A DNA stretch of 64,000 bases from Stratiolaelaps scimitus (GCA_019614645.1 JABWDB010000011.1:6211501-6275500); one strand, 5' to 3'. Positions 1-13,350 are shown, counted from the first letter of the stretch. Numbers and translations: made by a program. The notes: generated by a model not told the origin, from the letters alone.

Positions 1-79
1 GCGGGCACACGGAGATACATACGTTTGCTTTCGTGCCACATAAGGTACTACTCACTAACTCGGGGGTTGTGTCGTTTCG

Positions 80-118
80 ATGTGGGGGGGCGGGGGCGGG
101 GGTCCATCGGGGGGCCGG
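80..118 (+). other. G-quadruplex-forming tract
   Basis: Four runs of five or more G within about 35 bases, separated by one to seven bases. Confidence 0.7.
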
Positions 119-645
119 CTGCATGAGCTGCCCGTTTAGAAGGGGCTTTTGGGCCCAGAAGGGCAAGCAAGCTGGATCAGGCCAACGAGACGGAGCGGGG
201 TGGCAGGCCTACGGGGCTCGGCGGGGCTGGTCGAGCTGTTTATTTTATATTTTAAAACATTTGGTAGGTAGTCCCCGCCTCTCCCTCTCTCTCCTTCTGT
301 CTCTCTCTGTCTGTCTGTTCCCGTGATCCGTCTACCCGTGGTTCTCTACGCCCTTGCTCGCCATTCTGCTCGGGCTCTGACCGCCGCGTACCGCAGCGGA
401 GGGTGCGTGCGGAGGTTGCGAGAAGGACCAAGCATGGCGGGCAGGACTAGTGCAACTACCGCAGAGTGAGCCCCACTGCGATAGCAGTCCCGTCCACAGC
501 TGGAGGGAGAGACACAGACCGAGGGAGTAAGAGCGAGCGAGTGCCTATGGCTAACACATATGGCTAACACTGGGGATCGGCCCGATCTCGCAGGCAGAGG
601 CAGTGGTTGAAGCAGGGGCGCCATCCAACCTGATCTCTACATTCG

Positions 646-681
<36 letters not shown>

Positions 682-690
682 GATATATAT
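646..690. repeat. (CT)n(AT)n microsatellite
   Basis: A CT run (646-660) passes directly into a TA run (661-690). Confidence 0.95.
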
Positions 691-1108
691 TGGGGGTGAT
701 GTTAAATGGGACGTCGCGACGACGTGAGCTGCGAGGTAAGACGCGAGAAACGACGAGCTTCTGAAGACTGTCACTGAACAACTGCGAAGGCGAGGCCAAA
801 GATTATTATTATTGTTATTACTACGAACGCGTTTGTCACCCTCGAATGGTTAGTAGCTACATATGATCGACGGATGATGATACAGCGGCCGGTGAGGGAA
901 TCGAATCCGAACGATGACGAAGTGGGGCACGTTGCGCAGAACGAACAGTGGATTCAATTGTCACTTGCGAATGAAAGCCCACACATGATACAGATGTTAG
1001 CTGGGAGTCGTCAGAGCTCGAGAAATGTCCATCCTTTTCGGTGACACCCCTATGATTTGCAACGAGATTCACAACGCGTTCAACGAACATCACGCCTACA
1101 GACGATCC

Positions 1109-1150
1109 TGCGACGTCTATGAACGTATCTACGACGTCTATGAACGTATT
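1109..1150. repeat. 21-bp tandem duplication
   Basis: CGACGTCTATGAACGTATCT-type unit repeated twice in tandem. The unit length is a multiple of three, so it adds a heptapeptide repeat to any frame read across it. No supported gene overlaps it. Confidence 0.8.
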
Positions 1151-3182
1151 ATAATAATCGGTACCGGTCGTGCTATCGTGCACGTACACGTAATTCGTCG
1201 TAAATTTCCACCCCGGCGACTGGTAGTCACCGAACAGCCCAAAGGCTGCAACGGTCCCACCCTCCAAATGATGTGATGGCCACACACGAGAGAGCACGTC
1301 CATATTTGACTCATATCCAAGTCTCGCCGCCTTCAGTCCACATACGAGATACCTCCGACGGCAGACTCCTTTTCCGGCTTCGACTTTACGAGCATCGATG
1401 TGTGGTGCTATGCACGATCCCTCGAGCTCATTATCGCTTAATGCTGTTTTGTTCGTTCGGCGTATGCGTATCTCGGCGGTGCACGATTGTCATTATGTTC
1501 GTAGAAGGGAATCTGTCTATTTTGCGTTTATTGGCACTGCACCCGGACGCAGTTCTAGGTTGTTTTATTGTTTTTTTTTTGCTGGTGCATTTGCATCCTC
1601 TTGCGCAATGCGCTGCTCCCGCCCGACAGGCCAAGCATCTTGTGAACGGAGCAGGTCAGCAGCAGGCATTCTTCTCGTAGCTACCTTAATGTCGTAAAGG
1701 TTACAACTCTTGAGGGAGTTGATAATTCTTTTATTAGCGACCTTGCTGCTACTGCTGCTGCTGCTGCCGCGTCCTACACCCCTATGTACAGTGGCTGAAG
1801 ACTCGGGTCTTCACTCAAGTCTGAACCACTTCCACCGAGTAGTATTGCGCTTCTATGCGAGAAATCGTCGATCGTTGAATACGCCGCCTCAGGTCGGCAG
1901 CTTTTAAGGCCCAAGTTCGAACGCGCTCACCGCCACCATAGCAGGCCATCCGCTAGGACAATGAGCATGATCGCCTTTGATTGTGTTGTTTTTGACACGA
2001 TTGTTGTCTCGTTTACCCGCGATTATGGCCTGCGTGTCCCCTGGCTCTGCGTGTATGTGTGTACGTGTGTGCGCGCGTCTGTGTGCAAAACACATTTCGA
2101 AAGTTTTCCGCTCGCTTATTTGCCTTCAAAACCCGCTACTGTCCCGCGCGCCACGCTTGGATTCCCGTTCTATCCTGTCCGGTCTAGGACTCGCGAAGTG
2201 CCGAGACTCTGTCGACGTTACCGAAGCTCTCGACTGTGTCGACCGCGGCATGCACAGGATCTAGGCACAAACAAGCAGCCAAAGGACAACGGGCGAGTGC
2301 AGGATACGGTGCCAGGATGAACTCGCGTCTCGATGCGTGGGCGGATATCGGCCAGTTCTGTAGCCTGCTGGGGGTAGTACGGGCATCGCCCTCGACGCCG
2401 ACATCGCACACACACACACTCGTTGGGAGAGATTTCCGCGAGAGAGCGCGACACTGCCGAGCGTTCTGTCTCGTATCGGGTATCGCAATCGAATCGTGGG
2501 TGTTTTTTTGCTGACCGCGATCGCGCCGCATAGGCTTGCTTGGATGTGGACTCCTCGCCGTCGTTCGCCGCAGCAATCGTTCGTTTCGCCGCTAATATCT
2601 TTGCAATATATAGGTTGCACGAGAGCCCTGGGGGGCGGGGAGACGAAGAAGGCCAGGGACTGTTCTAGGTTACTGGGTCGAAATCGTTATTCGCGCCGAA
2701 CGCCGGATCGATTCTGGGGAGCCTTTCGTGTGCGTTCTGCTGTCAGCGATTTCCTCGAAGTGGATAACTCAGTTAGGGATTTGTAACAAGGATTTGTTAA
2801 GCGCCCACCGTGGTAAAATGCTCCTGAGAAAGGAATCAGCGCTGGTTCGAAGGCGAACTAAACCGGTGGGGGAAAAAGGTATGGATTTTTTTTCTATTTT
2901 CTTTTCGCAATTCCTCGCCCATTTTCAAGTCTCACGAACGAGATCCTACCTAAAAGATTTGCTTTCAATTTCGACTCCGATGTGGATTCATATCGGTAAA
3001 CGTTTTTACCTCTTTTTCCTCTGGTACTTGATGTTCAGATGTTGTCCCCTAGAGAGACTAAGCGCCACTGTGTGAAGTGAAGGGCCCTGCTGATCATATC
3101 AACATAATTATATGTACTTCGCTAGCAGCCGGCTCTTAGCAAATTGTATGAAGCTACAGTTCGTTGCGGCCATCTGCAGTGA

Positions 3183-3391
3183 TTAATTGATCACATATGA
3201 ATATATTCTGTTTTGAAGTCAAAATGCATTTCTCTCTGTAGTAAACGACCATTCGTTGATACGCGATGCGTCTAACCGGATCCCTCTCCTCCGGAGCTGT
3301 CTATCTCACGTGCGCAATTGGTCACGAGCTCAAGGAATAATTAAGAACTGTAATTGCTTAATGACGAACGATTATCACCAGTAATTAATCC
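3183..3391. promoter_or_regulatory. Cluster of homeodomain-type TAAT sites with an E-box
   Basis: In about 210 bp of AT-rich DNA there are TTAATTGA (3183), CACGTG (3307-3312), TAATTAAG (3338-3345), TAATTG (3351-3356), TTAATG (3359-3364) and TAATTAATCC (3382-3391). Antp-class and Bicoid/Otd-class homeodomains bind such cores. The density is above that of the surrounding sequence, but AT-richness alone gives many TAAT words. Confidence 0.25.
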
Positions 3392-6216
3392 ATAAAATGT
3401 CCGATGTCTTCATAGATGGTTGTTTTTGTGAATGTCGCTTAGCAATCATCAGTGCAACATAGTGTACAGGTTTCTCAACTCACGAGTGACCCTCAGTCAA
3501 TCTCATTTCCGCTGAGTTGAAACCCTCCGGATCTTCATCCTCTAGGCAGTATTACCGGGTTTATCCAGGAGAAGGCTCAGGGCATATATGAGCCCGCTTC
3601 AATACCTTTTCAATTATTGTATATGGACATTTGATTCACCAGCTGTTTGGCCTGAATCCATTTCCATGCATAACCATCTCGCATGCAGAACCATTGGTAG
3701 TCCTTCGCACGTGATTACGGCTGGATGCCACCACCGTAACACAAGGGACCGAGATAACAAGGGACGTCTTCGTTTGAAAAATCCTTTGGCCTTCACCACG
3801 AGTCGAGCCTACGCCGGCAGATGGACTGACTCAGGATATTCCACTAGACTGAACCATCCCATTGCTGTAAGCGTAACGCTATGCCTAGCCTCTCTCTCTC
3901 TCGCTTTCTGTCTCCCTTAGTCTTTCTTCAGTTCCCCACCTGCAAAAAGCCTGAATCCTCACTGTCGAAGTTACAACTTATTACTAATGTGCGCCAATTT
4001 TTCCAACTATCCCCCCGCTGGTAGGTCCGATCCGACCGGAAATCCTGCCGACTGTAAACGTGCCGATGGCCGTAGTGTGATCAAGCTCAGTGTCATATAC
4101 CACCCGTATGCATCCGATTGGGCACCTGAACGCCAGCGTGGGCGCGTTGTTGTATAGTCGTCCTATTCGATCGACGAGGTTTGTTGTAGCCATTACTTGA
4201 AGTCGTCACAGGTCTCGGTGACTCGGCAGCGTTCAGCCTCCACTGTCGTTCTTGGCAAGTCTTGCATCTATAGGCCTATTGTATTAGTGGTGAGCATCAA
4301 CATATTGGTCTTGGTCTTCCATTGTTGTCTAGCTGTTCAGCCATTGTTGTCTAGACGAGCAGCCGCGCGGACGCCCCCACCGGCGGACTCAGCTCTGAGT
4401 CTGTGCAAAATTATGTCTCAAGGATGAACAATACTTCGTCACCACGAAGCCATCTTCCACCCAGCAGCAGGCAACATCCCCGAGACCATTTCATGTTCCT
4501 TCGTTCTATAATAACTATCGGCATGAATCAGGGACGCCATAGCCATCGTGAGGTGAAAGTTTCCACAAAATCGGCCTTCTGCGGCGTTCTCTCCTGTATG
4601 CGGCAGCCGACATCTGCCCTTCCAAGTGGTCCCCTAGGAATGACTGCTTATTCAAGCCAACCAGTAAACGGGGGGGCGGGGGCAACTTTGGGGCCGCGCC
4701 CGCGGGGTCCTTCCGCGGGCAGAATATCTCCATCCTCGGTGCGGGCAAGCTGCGCTTTATATTCAACTAACTGAACGGGAAGTCAGCTGAAGGCAGAGAC
4801 CAGCCGGCACCGTCCCAGAGGATTGCCCTAACGCTTCTTGAGGTGACTGTGCCACCGGCCCCGCCGGTCCCTCTACCCCGCTGGCGGGCCTTGCCCTTAG
4901 CATAAGTCCTGAGTATGACCGCATCTGCAGCCGAGAGCTCAAGAATCAGCGACTGCCTCGTGTGCCCTTCGGTGACCACGACCGCCGACACCGTACGTCG
5001 ACTCGTTGGCTTCAGTGGCATTCGCTACCTCCATTCTTCGCTTGATTTTGACCTCCTCGCTATCTCTCTCTCTCTCTCGCACTCTTTCGCCAGCTCTGCC
5101 TCCCCCCGCGGTCCTCATTCCCGTTAGCGGTCTCCAGCCCAACACGCTCCGGCTCCCATCTCCTGAATCTCCCTTGAGTCGAGCGCAGTCACGCCAGAGT
5201 CAGACTTTACCGGCCGCCGCGCGCCTGTCCCTGGTTGGCAGTCGCCACCCGTAAACTATAAATTCCTCTAGACGGTCGGCCGGCCTGCCGACCAGCCGAC
5301 CAGCCAACCAGCCAACCATCGAGTCCGACAGACAGACCAGCAGACCGACACTCAGACGGACAGTCGGACCGACGCGAAAAGTCGGCAGGGACCAGGGGGG
5401 ACCAGAGGTCGAGGAGCGGCACAGAAAAGCCGCCAAAAAACGAATAGCCACCGAGTCCTCTATATCCTAGCGCGAAGCAGACGAGCATAGACGAGCTGGA
5501 CGAGGCGAGGCGGGCGGGCGGGCCGTCGGGCTTGATCGCCAGCCTTCTTGACAAAGTCGTCGAGCCAGCGAGCGACCGACCGAGCATCGAGGAAATACTA
5601 GTGGGGAGAACGGAGGGCCAAGGGGAGATGGAGGGCACCACTGTGAGGTGAAAATAGAGAAAGCATGCGTAGCGAGTATTGGCAACAGTGACGTTGTCGG
5701 GCAGGAGCACGTCTAGCCCTTTGCAAGGCGGCGGGCCATCGGGAGGCGTTCGGCGGGGTTCGTGGGGATAGACTTGGGACCCGAGAATATTGTCGCCTTA
5801 GCTTCCCCTCTCGGTGGCCTCTCCACAATCGGATGGTTTCCTCGCGTCGACGAGGACTGCGACGAGAAACGTCGATCGAGGAGGAGCCAGTAGGAAACGC
5901 CGGCGGCGGCGGACAGAAGCCGCAAGAAGCTGCAAAATAAGCACGACTAGGCGCACTGTTGCATTTAAATTGGTTCACTTTCATAGAAGCGCGGACAGGG
6001 GGGGGTCAGGAGGGAACTGCGGGCCAATAGGCTAAGAGCAGAAGGGGGAGAGCGAGAGAGAGAAGATCTGCGGATCTACGAAGAGAAGATCTGGTTTACG
6101 GCGTCTGTACGTGGAATGTGGCCAACGCCACTACACGAACGCTGACGTTGTCCTCGGATACCCCAAACCCCCACTTATATTGTACATAGCGTTCAAAGGC
6201 GCACTCGTGTAGGTTC

Positions 6217-6249
<33 letters not shown>

Positions 6250-6252
6250 TAG
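6217..6252. repeat. (TA)n microsatellite
   Basis: Near-perfect TA run with a single C interruption. Confidence 0.95.
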
Positions 6253-8178
6253 ATACACACACGTGTATATAGGGAGAATCTGTACGCAGCACCTACTCAC
6301 CGCAGAATACAGCGAATCACATCGAAGAGGCGACACTAACTGAGGCCGCAGGCCAACCTGACAAAACCATAAACTAGCACCGGAACACAGCAGCGACGTC
6401 AACAGCTTATAACGTATCGTAACAGCATCTGCGTGCTTTATGGGTGCGTACACATGCGAGAAGTCCATGCTCGTTTCACCCAGCCCCCGCCAGCTGGTTA
6501 TTTTATGTCGCGGCAATTTTTTGTGCCGGCCTTCCCTGCCCTGGCCTTCCTCTATTGTCCGTGCGTTATTTAGCTTTTAGGAAGATGATGCCAGCGAAGG
6601 CGGCGGCAGCAGCACAAACATTAATACAGAACGTGCTTGTGGCACCAACGTACCACCTTAGTAGGCAGGTACCTAGAATCGAGCATTAGCGGGGCACGAG
6701 TGGCTATGGTATGTTTGGCGGTGACGCGTTTCCTGCAACTGCTCCCTACGCGCACGGCAGTGTAAATCTGGAGGGGAGAAGGGAACAGCAAGGGCGGATG
6801 CTGGAACGAGAGAGAGACAGAGAGATATAACGCCGAGGAGCGAGGAGGCAGATATAATAGCAGAGACGGTCAGACGAGGAGGGAAAATGCAGCGAAGAGG
6901 CACGGCAGACATTAGCGACATTGGCGGGCCGGAGGCCTTGCAGGACAGGAACATGGTAAAGGGCCCTATTAGCGGCGGGAGGGCTGACTGTATGGCGAGC
7001 GAATAACGGCGAGTTGGTGTTGATCGCGAGTCGGGGCTCGTCCACAACTGAACTCGAATGGATATGATGATCCTTTGCGAGTGCAGTCAGGGCTACATTC
7101 GCCTCGCAGACGCAGGGCTGAGCCATTCTCGATTAGTGGTCCTGCCTCGATGCTGCTTGCACACGTTGCGTTGCCTGTACGAATTCGCCTCGTTTCCTAT
7201 TCGTTCGACCTCGTTGTAACGAGTGTTCCTGGCGCCATGACGCTGGGCGTCGTCGTCGTCCTCCTGAGTCCTTCCACTTCAGGCCCGTTGCTTTGTTCGG
7301 CCTGTCTGCTACTGCGCCCTCATATGCTTTGCCTGGCCTCTTCTCCTCCTCGCACCCTGTTCTAGCCGATCTTCGAGGCTCGCACTTTCCTTTGCTTTCC
7401 TCAGTTTCGTTCGTCCTGCAGTTCGAGGTTAGGTGAGGTTCTTCCAGCAGCGAAACAACGAAGACATTCGAAGGGAGGCGTCGTGCCTCTACGAGAGGTC
7501 GACTGACCGGCCGACCAGTGTTGTTCTATTTCGGCAAAAGTCGACGGCACTCTCGAAATTAGCCAGATCCAATCCCTGAGCAGCGTTCCCGCTTGCGCCT
7601 ATCGTCCTGCCCCTAATTCCTCCCCAACTTCTTTCGCCAGGCTCATCGCCTGCCGCCAGTCTCAATCAGGTGCGTGCCTACTTGCACGGGCCTGAAGCCT
7701 ACCCTCACGTAGTTGTTGCATTGCACTACAACCAACATCGCTGCAACGGCTCGACCGTGGCGACCCGTAGGCTGAGCAAGACAGTCGTCCGTCCGTCCGT
7801 CCTGCCGACCGAGCGGCCGTCTGACTGCGTAGGTGTCCAACTGCCCGAGGCAGTATTCGGCGTTTAGTCTCCACTTCATGCCGGGGTGGGCGAGAGCTCC
7901 TTTCGGTCGTGTCCTTCGCTTCGGTTTGGCGCCGTGGGTAGGCGACTAACGTGGGAAGCCGAACTCGGGGCGTACTCGCCGTTGGGCAGGGGGGCAGCGA
8001 TGCAGGCAAGCAACTTCGTAATGCTGGACGCACGACGGCAGAAAAAAGAACACGGGGCGGGGTTCGCCGACCGGTCGTCGTACGGCGTTACCGGGCTCGG
8101 GGTCCGACTGCGATGCCGTGCAATGCCAAAATACTAACTAGGCAAGAGGCAGGCACAGAGGACTAGGGAGAAAGCGAA

Positions 8179-8198
8179 TGAGAGAGAGAGAGAGAGAG
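8179..8198. repeat. (GA)n microsatellite
   Basis: Ten GA units. Confidence 0.9.
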
Positions 8199-8886
8199 CT
8201 TAAGAAGGCGCGCGAGGCGAAACGAGGCGGCTCGTAGAACAGCTACGTAGATGCTTTACGTTCGCCTCGCACGGAACAGGGAGGGAACGGCAGTCGGAGA
8301 AAGGATGTCTTGGGCACTATCGAGTGGAAGGGCAGAACAGAGCGAATAGCGAGAGTGCTAGTCCACGGCTTCGGCGGACGGCTTGCGGCATAGCAACGAC
8401 GAGCGACTACGGCTGGCAGTGTATGCCTCCCCGTGGAAACGAAGCCACCGACACTTAGTGGAGAACGCCCGACAAAGATACCTGGTAAGGAACACCCACT
8501 AGGTTAGGGCTCTCTATTCGCGGGATTTAGGGTCGGGGCCGAGCAGCGAGCCGAAGAGTGTCTGGAGGAGCTAAGCGTACGACGAGCGCACCCCCAACGA
8601 GTCCACGTAAAGGCAACACGAGGCGTCCGCGACCACGACCGTACCCCAAACAGCCTGGACTCGTCTAGCTTTTGCTGGTGCAGCCGCCCGTGCTAGTTAC
8701 CGGTGGCGCACGACGTAGCGACCGTAAATTACGCGGATGCGACCCCCCGGTAGGCGTACCTATCTGTGTCTAGCTGCTAGCTGGCTAGGCGAGGAGTCCC
8801 TATGTGTGTAGGCACGGAACGTTGTGCTCGGCCACTTGCTCGGTGGGAGCGGCCGTACGGGCATCGGGCCTTAAGGAAGACGCAGG

Positions 8887-9168
8887 ATGCGGCTCTCGTT
8901 CATGGCTGGCCTGCTTGCTTGTACCTGTGTGGGTGCATCTAATTCCGGAGTAGTCGAGGATGTGGTGGCGGTGGTGTCTCGACTACGAGACGACGCGACG
9001 AGGGGAATGCCGGCTTTCTGGCGGATGGGCGAACAGTGCTTAGCCGAGAGCGGTGTTGATGCTGAACCACGGCGCGTCCCATCCTATGGATTGCATCCTT
9101 GTGGCAGCAGCATTCGGCCAATGTACGGGTTGAAGGTGTGCGGCGAAGGTCGGCCGCTGCGCTGCTAA
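8887..9168 (+). CDS. Candidate small secreted protein ORF, 93 codons
   Basis: The frame starts at an ATG and begins like a signal peptide: a basic residue at 2, a hydrophobic run FMAGLLACTCVGA (5-17), then a small-residue site near 17/18. The remaining 76 residues carry four cysteines (51, 72, 85, 93) and an RR pair at 62-63 that could be a processing site. A 147-codon frame overlaps on the other strand. No family is recognised; the resemblance to a secreted or neuropeptide-type precursor rests only on these features. Confidence 0.2.
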   Translation: MRLSFMAGLLACTCVGASNSGVVEDVVAVVSRLRDDATRGMPAFWRMGEQCLAESGVDAEPRRVPSYGLHPCGSSIRPMYGLKVCGEGRPLRC

Positions 9169-10300
9169 GCTCGCCGATAAGGAAAGTGGCCCGGCGGTAG
9201 GACCCGACACAGCCGGTATACGAATTCGACTGAAATTGTGCCAGTGGCGTCCTGGTTACACTTGGGAACCTGCACGTTTCGAATGCATGCCGCGCACTGA
9301 CAAATATCGGAATAGCTATTTTCGCCTTGGTAATAGACAAATATGCCTTAATATGTATTCCTTTGGCTAGTGACGGCAACAAGCGGACAAGGGAGTTCCT
9401 TCTGCTCCACCTGAAATCGGAACCTATATCTTCGGAGTGGGATAAGGACCGTGAGATGTTGGTTTGTCGCCATTTGCAGATGCTATTTTCTATTTGATGT
9501 CCATTTTTGTCCGTGCAAGTGAGGCATGCTCAAATGGTCCTTACGGGAAAGATACTACGGTCTAACGAGGCAAGTGTAGTCTGTTGTTCCTATTTGCTTG
9601 GACGACGTGAACGACGTCGGGTGCATCTGACATCTTTGATTTCAACCTGCCGCTACGGGAACTTGGGGAGAGCTTAGGTTTAAGAAACAGTGCTATCAAA
9701 GATCTGCTATATATCTCGATCGTAAGTTGCTTTTTCTGCCAATACTTATGTAATCAATTTTGTTATTTCTTGTGCGCTGTCGAAGAGCCCGTTACGATGC
9801 ACTGTAAGGGGGTGCCTACGGTTGAAGAGGTTCCCGCCATAACCTGCAGATGCCTCCATATCCGTGCATTTACTCTCTCTCTCTCTTGGATTATTGACTT
9901 GGAATTGAACGGAGAGTCATTTCTACCAATGGGCGAAATAGGCTTGATTCCATAAATTACATTTCGAACTATTCGATTAACAACTCATGAAGCAATTCGC
10001 CGCCTCAACAGATAGAAAATCGCCTCTGCTTAGCGTGCTGAAATAATGCACTTCCACAAGTGCGATCAAACGCAACCCTACTAGTCGCGCTGGACTTCTC
10101 TGAATGCATCTACTCGACGCGGTTCAGTATATTTAACGCCATCCACCCTCAAGGGCGAATTTCTCAGCCACAACGGCGGTCGTTTGGTTGGAAAGTTGAC
10201 GGAAAGTCGACTCGCGAAGCGAGAACTGCGAAGAACCCACCCTAGCCCTGACGATTAAGGAGAAGGCATCTAACAGACGCTTCTATGGAGCGGGGTCTCG
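9169..10300. other. AT-richer gene-free stretch
   Basis: Unique-looking sequence with no coding signal; possibly an old TE remnant, but no family is visible. Confidence 0.4.
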
Positions 10301-10849
10301 GTGAGTGAAATTTGCATCAAACTCTCGTTGGCGCGCCTCGCCTCCCTGCCTTCGTTCCGGCGGATCCCGTTGAAGAGCCGACCCGCGGCAGATGACCGCA
10401 TCAAGTCTAGCCTGCGCCCCCTCCGTGGCATACCGCTCGAGGCCGCTGAGTGGAGTGCTCTGGCCGTCTGGCTACGCGGCCAGCCGTTTGTGACCGCGGA
10501 AGCTAGTTTGCAAGCGGGAAGACGGCGTGCAGGGGAATGGTGGCGGCGCGAGACCATCGTGGCATCGAGCGGGGCGGGGGCTCGCACGGGGTTCGAGGCG
10601 GGGAATCCTGCACTCTTCGTGGCTAAGAGGATGGATGCCCACAGAGGTGAGGAATTCAGAGAAGATGGAAGATATTCACCTCCCGGAGGGACCCCACGCT
10701 CACGTGGCAGCCGCATACAGTACTCCATCAAGTCGGCGCGTTTCGTGAGGTCCAACTCTGCATCACGCACCCACATCAAGGCACACAGACACATCCGCGC
10801 AGAGAGGGAAATCGCCGAGCCGCGGAATGGGCCGAACGGGCGGGGCTAA
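10301..10849 (+). other. GC-rich segment open on both strands (about 180 codons each)
   Basis: A plus-strand frame of 182 codons and a minus-strand frame of 174 codons (10794-10270) are open across the same GC-rich DNA, and a third frame is open for 73 codons. Neither translation has a domain I know, and both have high Arg/Ser/Ala content as expected from GC-rich non-coding DNA. It could conceal an exon, but I cannot choose a strand and do not call a gene. Confidence 0.3.
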
Positions 10850-13003
10850 CTTGACGATGCAAGAGTTGCGAGGGAAAATATCTCTTTTAGGTATACATGC
10901 TATATATACGGGAGAATATATGCGACGCATCCATACAATCGGAGACGTCCTTCAGATTGAGACAGGTGTGGAAATAGCGTGCGTCTAATAGGAGGTGTCT
11001 ACTCTCGCACCGTTGAGAGGGCGGAAAATTTGACCAAACAACACAAGCAGAGGACGTGCGCATAGCCCAGCCTACCGGTGGCACTCTTTTAGGGGTTTTG
11101 CCAGAGGGACGACACTAGCAGATGTATAATATCATACTATCCTTGAATGTAATCAAACCGTGAGACATAATTGGCCCAGGGACCATCGGATATGTAAAAC
11201 GAAAACTTGCTATTGTTGTGAATTAGTCCAATAAGATAGAGCAAGAAGTGAATTAGGCATATTTCAACATAGGGTCGAGTCATCTAAATTTGGATGACCA
11301 ATGCCGCTTGGGCGTACAGCATACCCTTGATATACTTGGATAAAAAAACATTGAGTAACATTTCAGGTCCATGTATAACTGAACTCAAATGGAGACATAG
11401 GACATCCAATAGGACAATAGCCTGTATACACGAGATGAAGGGATACCTTCCAAGGCGTCCTCCTTAAGTCACCTACAGCAAACGAACCTCTGGCTTCACA
11501 CACTCCTTCGTTTCGGCCCGGTACTTCAACGGACGCCGAGTCACTCGGTCGAGAGCCTTCGTCGATACCCCCCCCCCCAACCCCCCCCCCCTTACCCCAC
11601 CCACCCCCGATTTGAGTCGGTACTGCCGATCGCGTCAGTAGATGAATGCCAGCACGCGTCGCCTGCGGCCACCAGCAAACGAATCAAGCAGGGAGCTCTA
11701 GTGAACTGAGGTAGTTTCCCAGACAAGCGATCGCTGCTGACAAGGAATGCTGACCACGCTGCTATGGCAGCATATAGATGACCTGATTTATTAACGCAGC
11801 CGATGACTAACGTCAATTTGATCACTTGCGGGGACCATCCACGCAGAGACCATCCGGCTCGCTCTAACCAACCCGCTCACTGTGTGTGTGTTACCTAGCG
11901 AGAGGGTTGGCTCCGCCACAAAGCAATATCGGGCGCTTTGGGGTGCGAGTGCGGCAGTGCCGACCTCGTTTCGTCCACTGCTTCTTGAGCCGCGCACGCG
12001 CCCTGAATAGTGCACTGCTAAGTGGGACGTTTCCCATTCGCCTATCATTGTGGTGTATAATAGGTCACCCGCCACATGACTTACTGGATCCGTCCCACCA
12101 TGGGTGCTAACCCTTTCCTCGGCTTCTGCCGGACTCTGCGGGATTCAGCGACCCTGATCCTCGCCGGCGACGCCCGCGCGTCCTCAGTGAACGAGCCCGC
12201 CAATGAGATACGAATGTCCAGTAATGCAATGGTCGTTCGCTACGTGAGCCTCTTGCGTCAGCGCGCGATGTGTGACCCGCGCGCACATCTCAAGGGCTTA
12301 GCGCGATTTCGTCGGCCTGCCTACTGTTGACTGGCTTCTACACCTCGGCATTAACGATATCACACTCACACGCGTACAGTATGTGTGGCCTCATATGCTT
12401 CTGTTAGTTGGCGAATGCTCCTATCTAGGCGTATCTTGGCCAGCTAGCTATCCCACAGCGTCGGCACACCGAGGTGATGCTTGTTTACCTCAGGGGAGTG
12501 ATCTATACCTCGGCGTTAGTGTCGCGAGTATCTGTGAGCGTGATGCGATTCATGTTAGCCGTCTCTGCATCCTCCGTTCGGGCACCGCACGACCGGCCAC
12601 CTCCGCCAGCGCCAGAGAGGAGAGAGAAACAGAGAGATTCATTTGATTGCATTCTAACTAGTGTCAACGCTACGCGCCGGAGTCCGCCGCGGCTGTTTCG
12701 CCCTGCATGCACGGAGTGAGAACGGCCAGTTTGGTGTCTTCTCCACCAAACACCATGCGCTACGAGTCTCTGCGTGCGTCAGGTTAAGGCGCATGACAAG
12801 TCGCGCACGCAGGGTGATCACAATGTGACAGGAAATTGTGTGACAGAGCGAGAGGGAGAGAGCTATGACCGCTACTACTGTTCCGCATCTAAGCCGAACG
12901 CGTCATTATCGAGAGAGACAGAGAGAACAGGGGGGGGGGGGCTGGGGGTTACACAGGAAGGTGTAGCTTGCGCATTGGACGTGCCCGCTTATCGTTTCGT
13001 TTG
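10850..13003. other. Gene-free stretch
   Basis: The AT-richer half (10850-11460) has no open frame of note. A C-rich tract at 11.57 kb separates it from GC-balanced DNA. A small hairpin (GTTTGGTG and CACCAAAC) lies near 12729-12751. Confidence 0.4.
11569..11611 (-). other. C-rich tract (G-quadruplex on the minus strand)
   Basis: Two runs of eleven or more C split by AA, then CCCC-type runs. Confidence 0.75.
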
Positions 13004-13045
13004 GTGGCCGCACGGCTGCCGTGAATTGCAGCCGTGCGTCGCCAC
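13004..13045. other. GC-rich hairpin, 15-bp stem with a 2-nt bulge
   Basis: GTGGC followed by CGCACGGCTGC pairs with GCAGCCGTGCG followed, after two extra bases, by GCCAC; the loop is a few bases. It is too short for a typical microRNA precursor. No known RNA family is recognised. Confidence 0.6.
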
Positions 13046-13309
13046 AGGCGCGCGCGGCATAGCCTGCTCATGGTGACGATGGTTAGTAGAAGAGGCGCGG
13101 GGGGCAGGGGGGGCGAGCATGATAATAATAATCACGGTGAGGCTATGGAGGATTTGCGAGGAGGGGCACCGGGGGTGGTCGAGCCTAAATGAACCTGAGC
13201 GCTGTCTGTTGGGGCAGTCAGCTAACTAACGCGATGGTGGTTGCACAGCAAGATTGTGTAGGTGGCAGAACATACAAGTGATGTACTATTGGCATCAGAT
13301 ATACTATTG

Positions 13310-13350
13310 CTGTATACATACATATATATATACGTATATATGTGTATATA
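13310..13350. repeat. Imperfect TA palindrome/microsatellite
   Basis: A TATACATA-type run centred on ACGT with near-symmetric arms. Confidence 0.75.

Larger units (their letters stand above)
1..3070. other. Gene-free stretch
   Basis: Apart from the repeats listed, I see no supportable gene. Frames of 60-148 codons overlap on both strands and have no recognisable domain. A short CTG-type run is at 1748-1772. Confidence 0.5.
3400..8886. other. Gene-free stretch
   Basis: Mixed GC-rich DNA with CT/GA patches. At 5270-5360 there are short GACCAGCC-type repeats. No reading frame is convincing. Confidence 0.5.
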
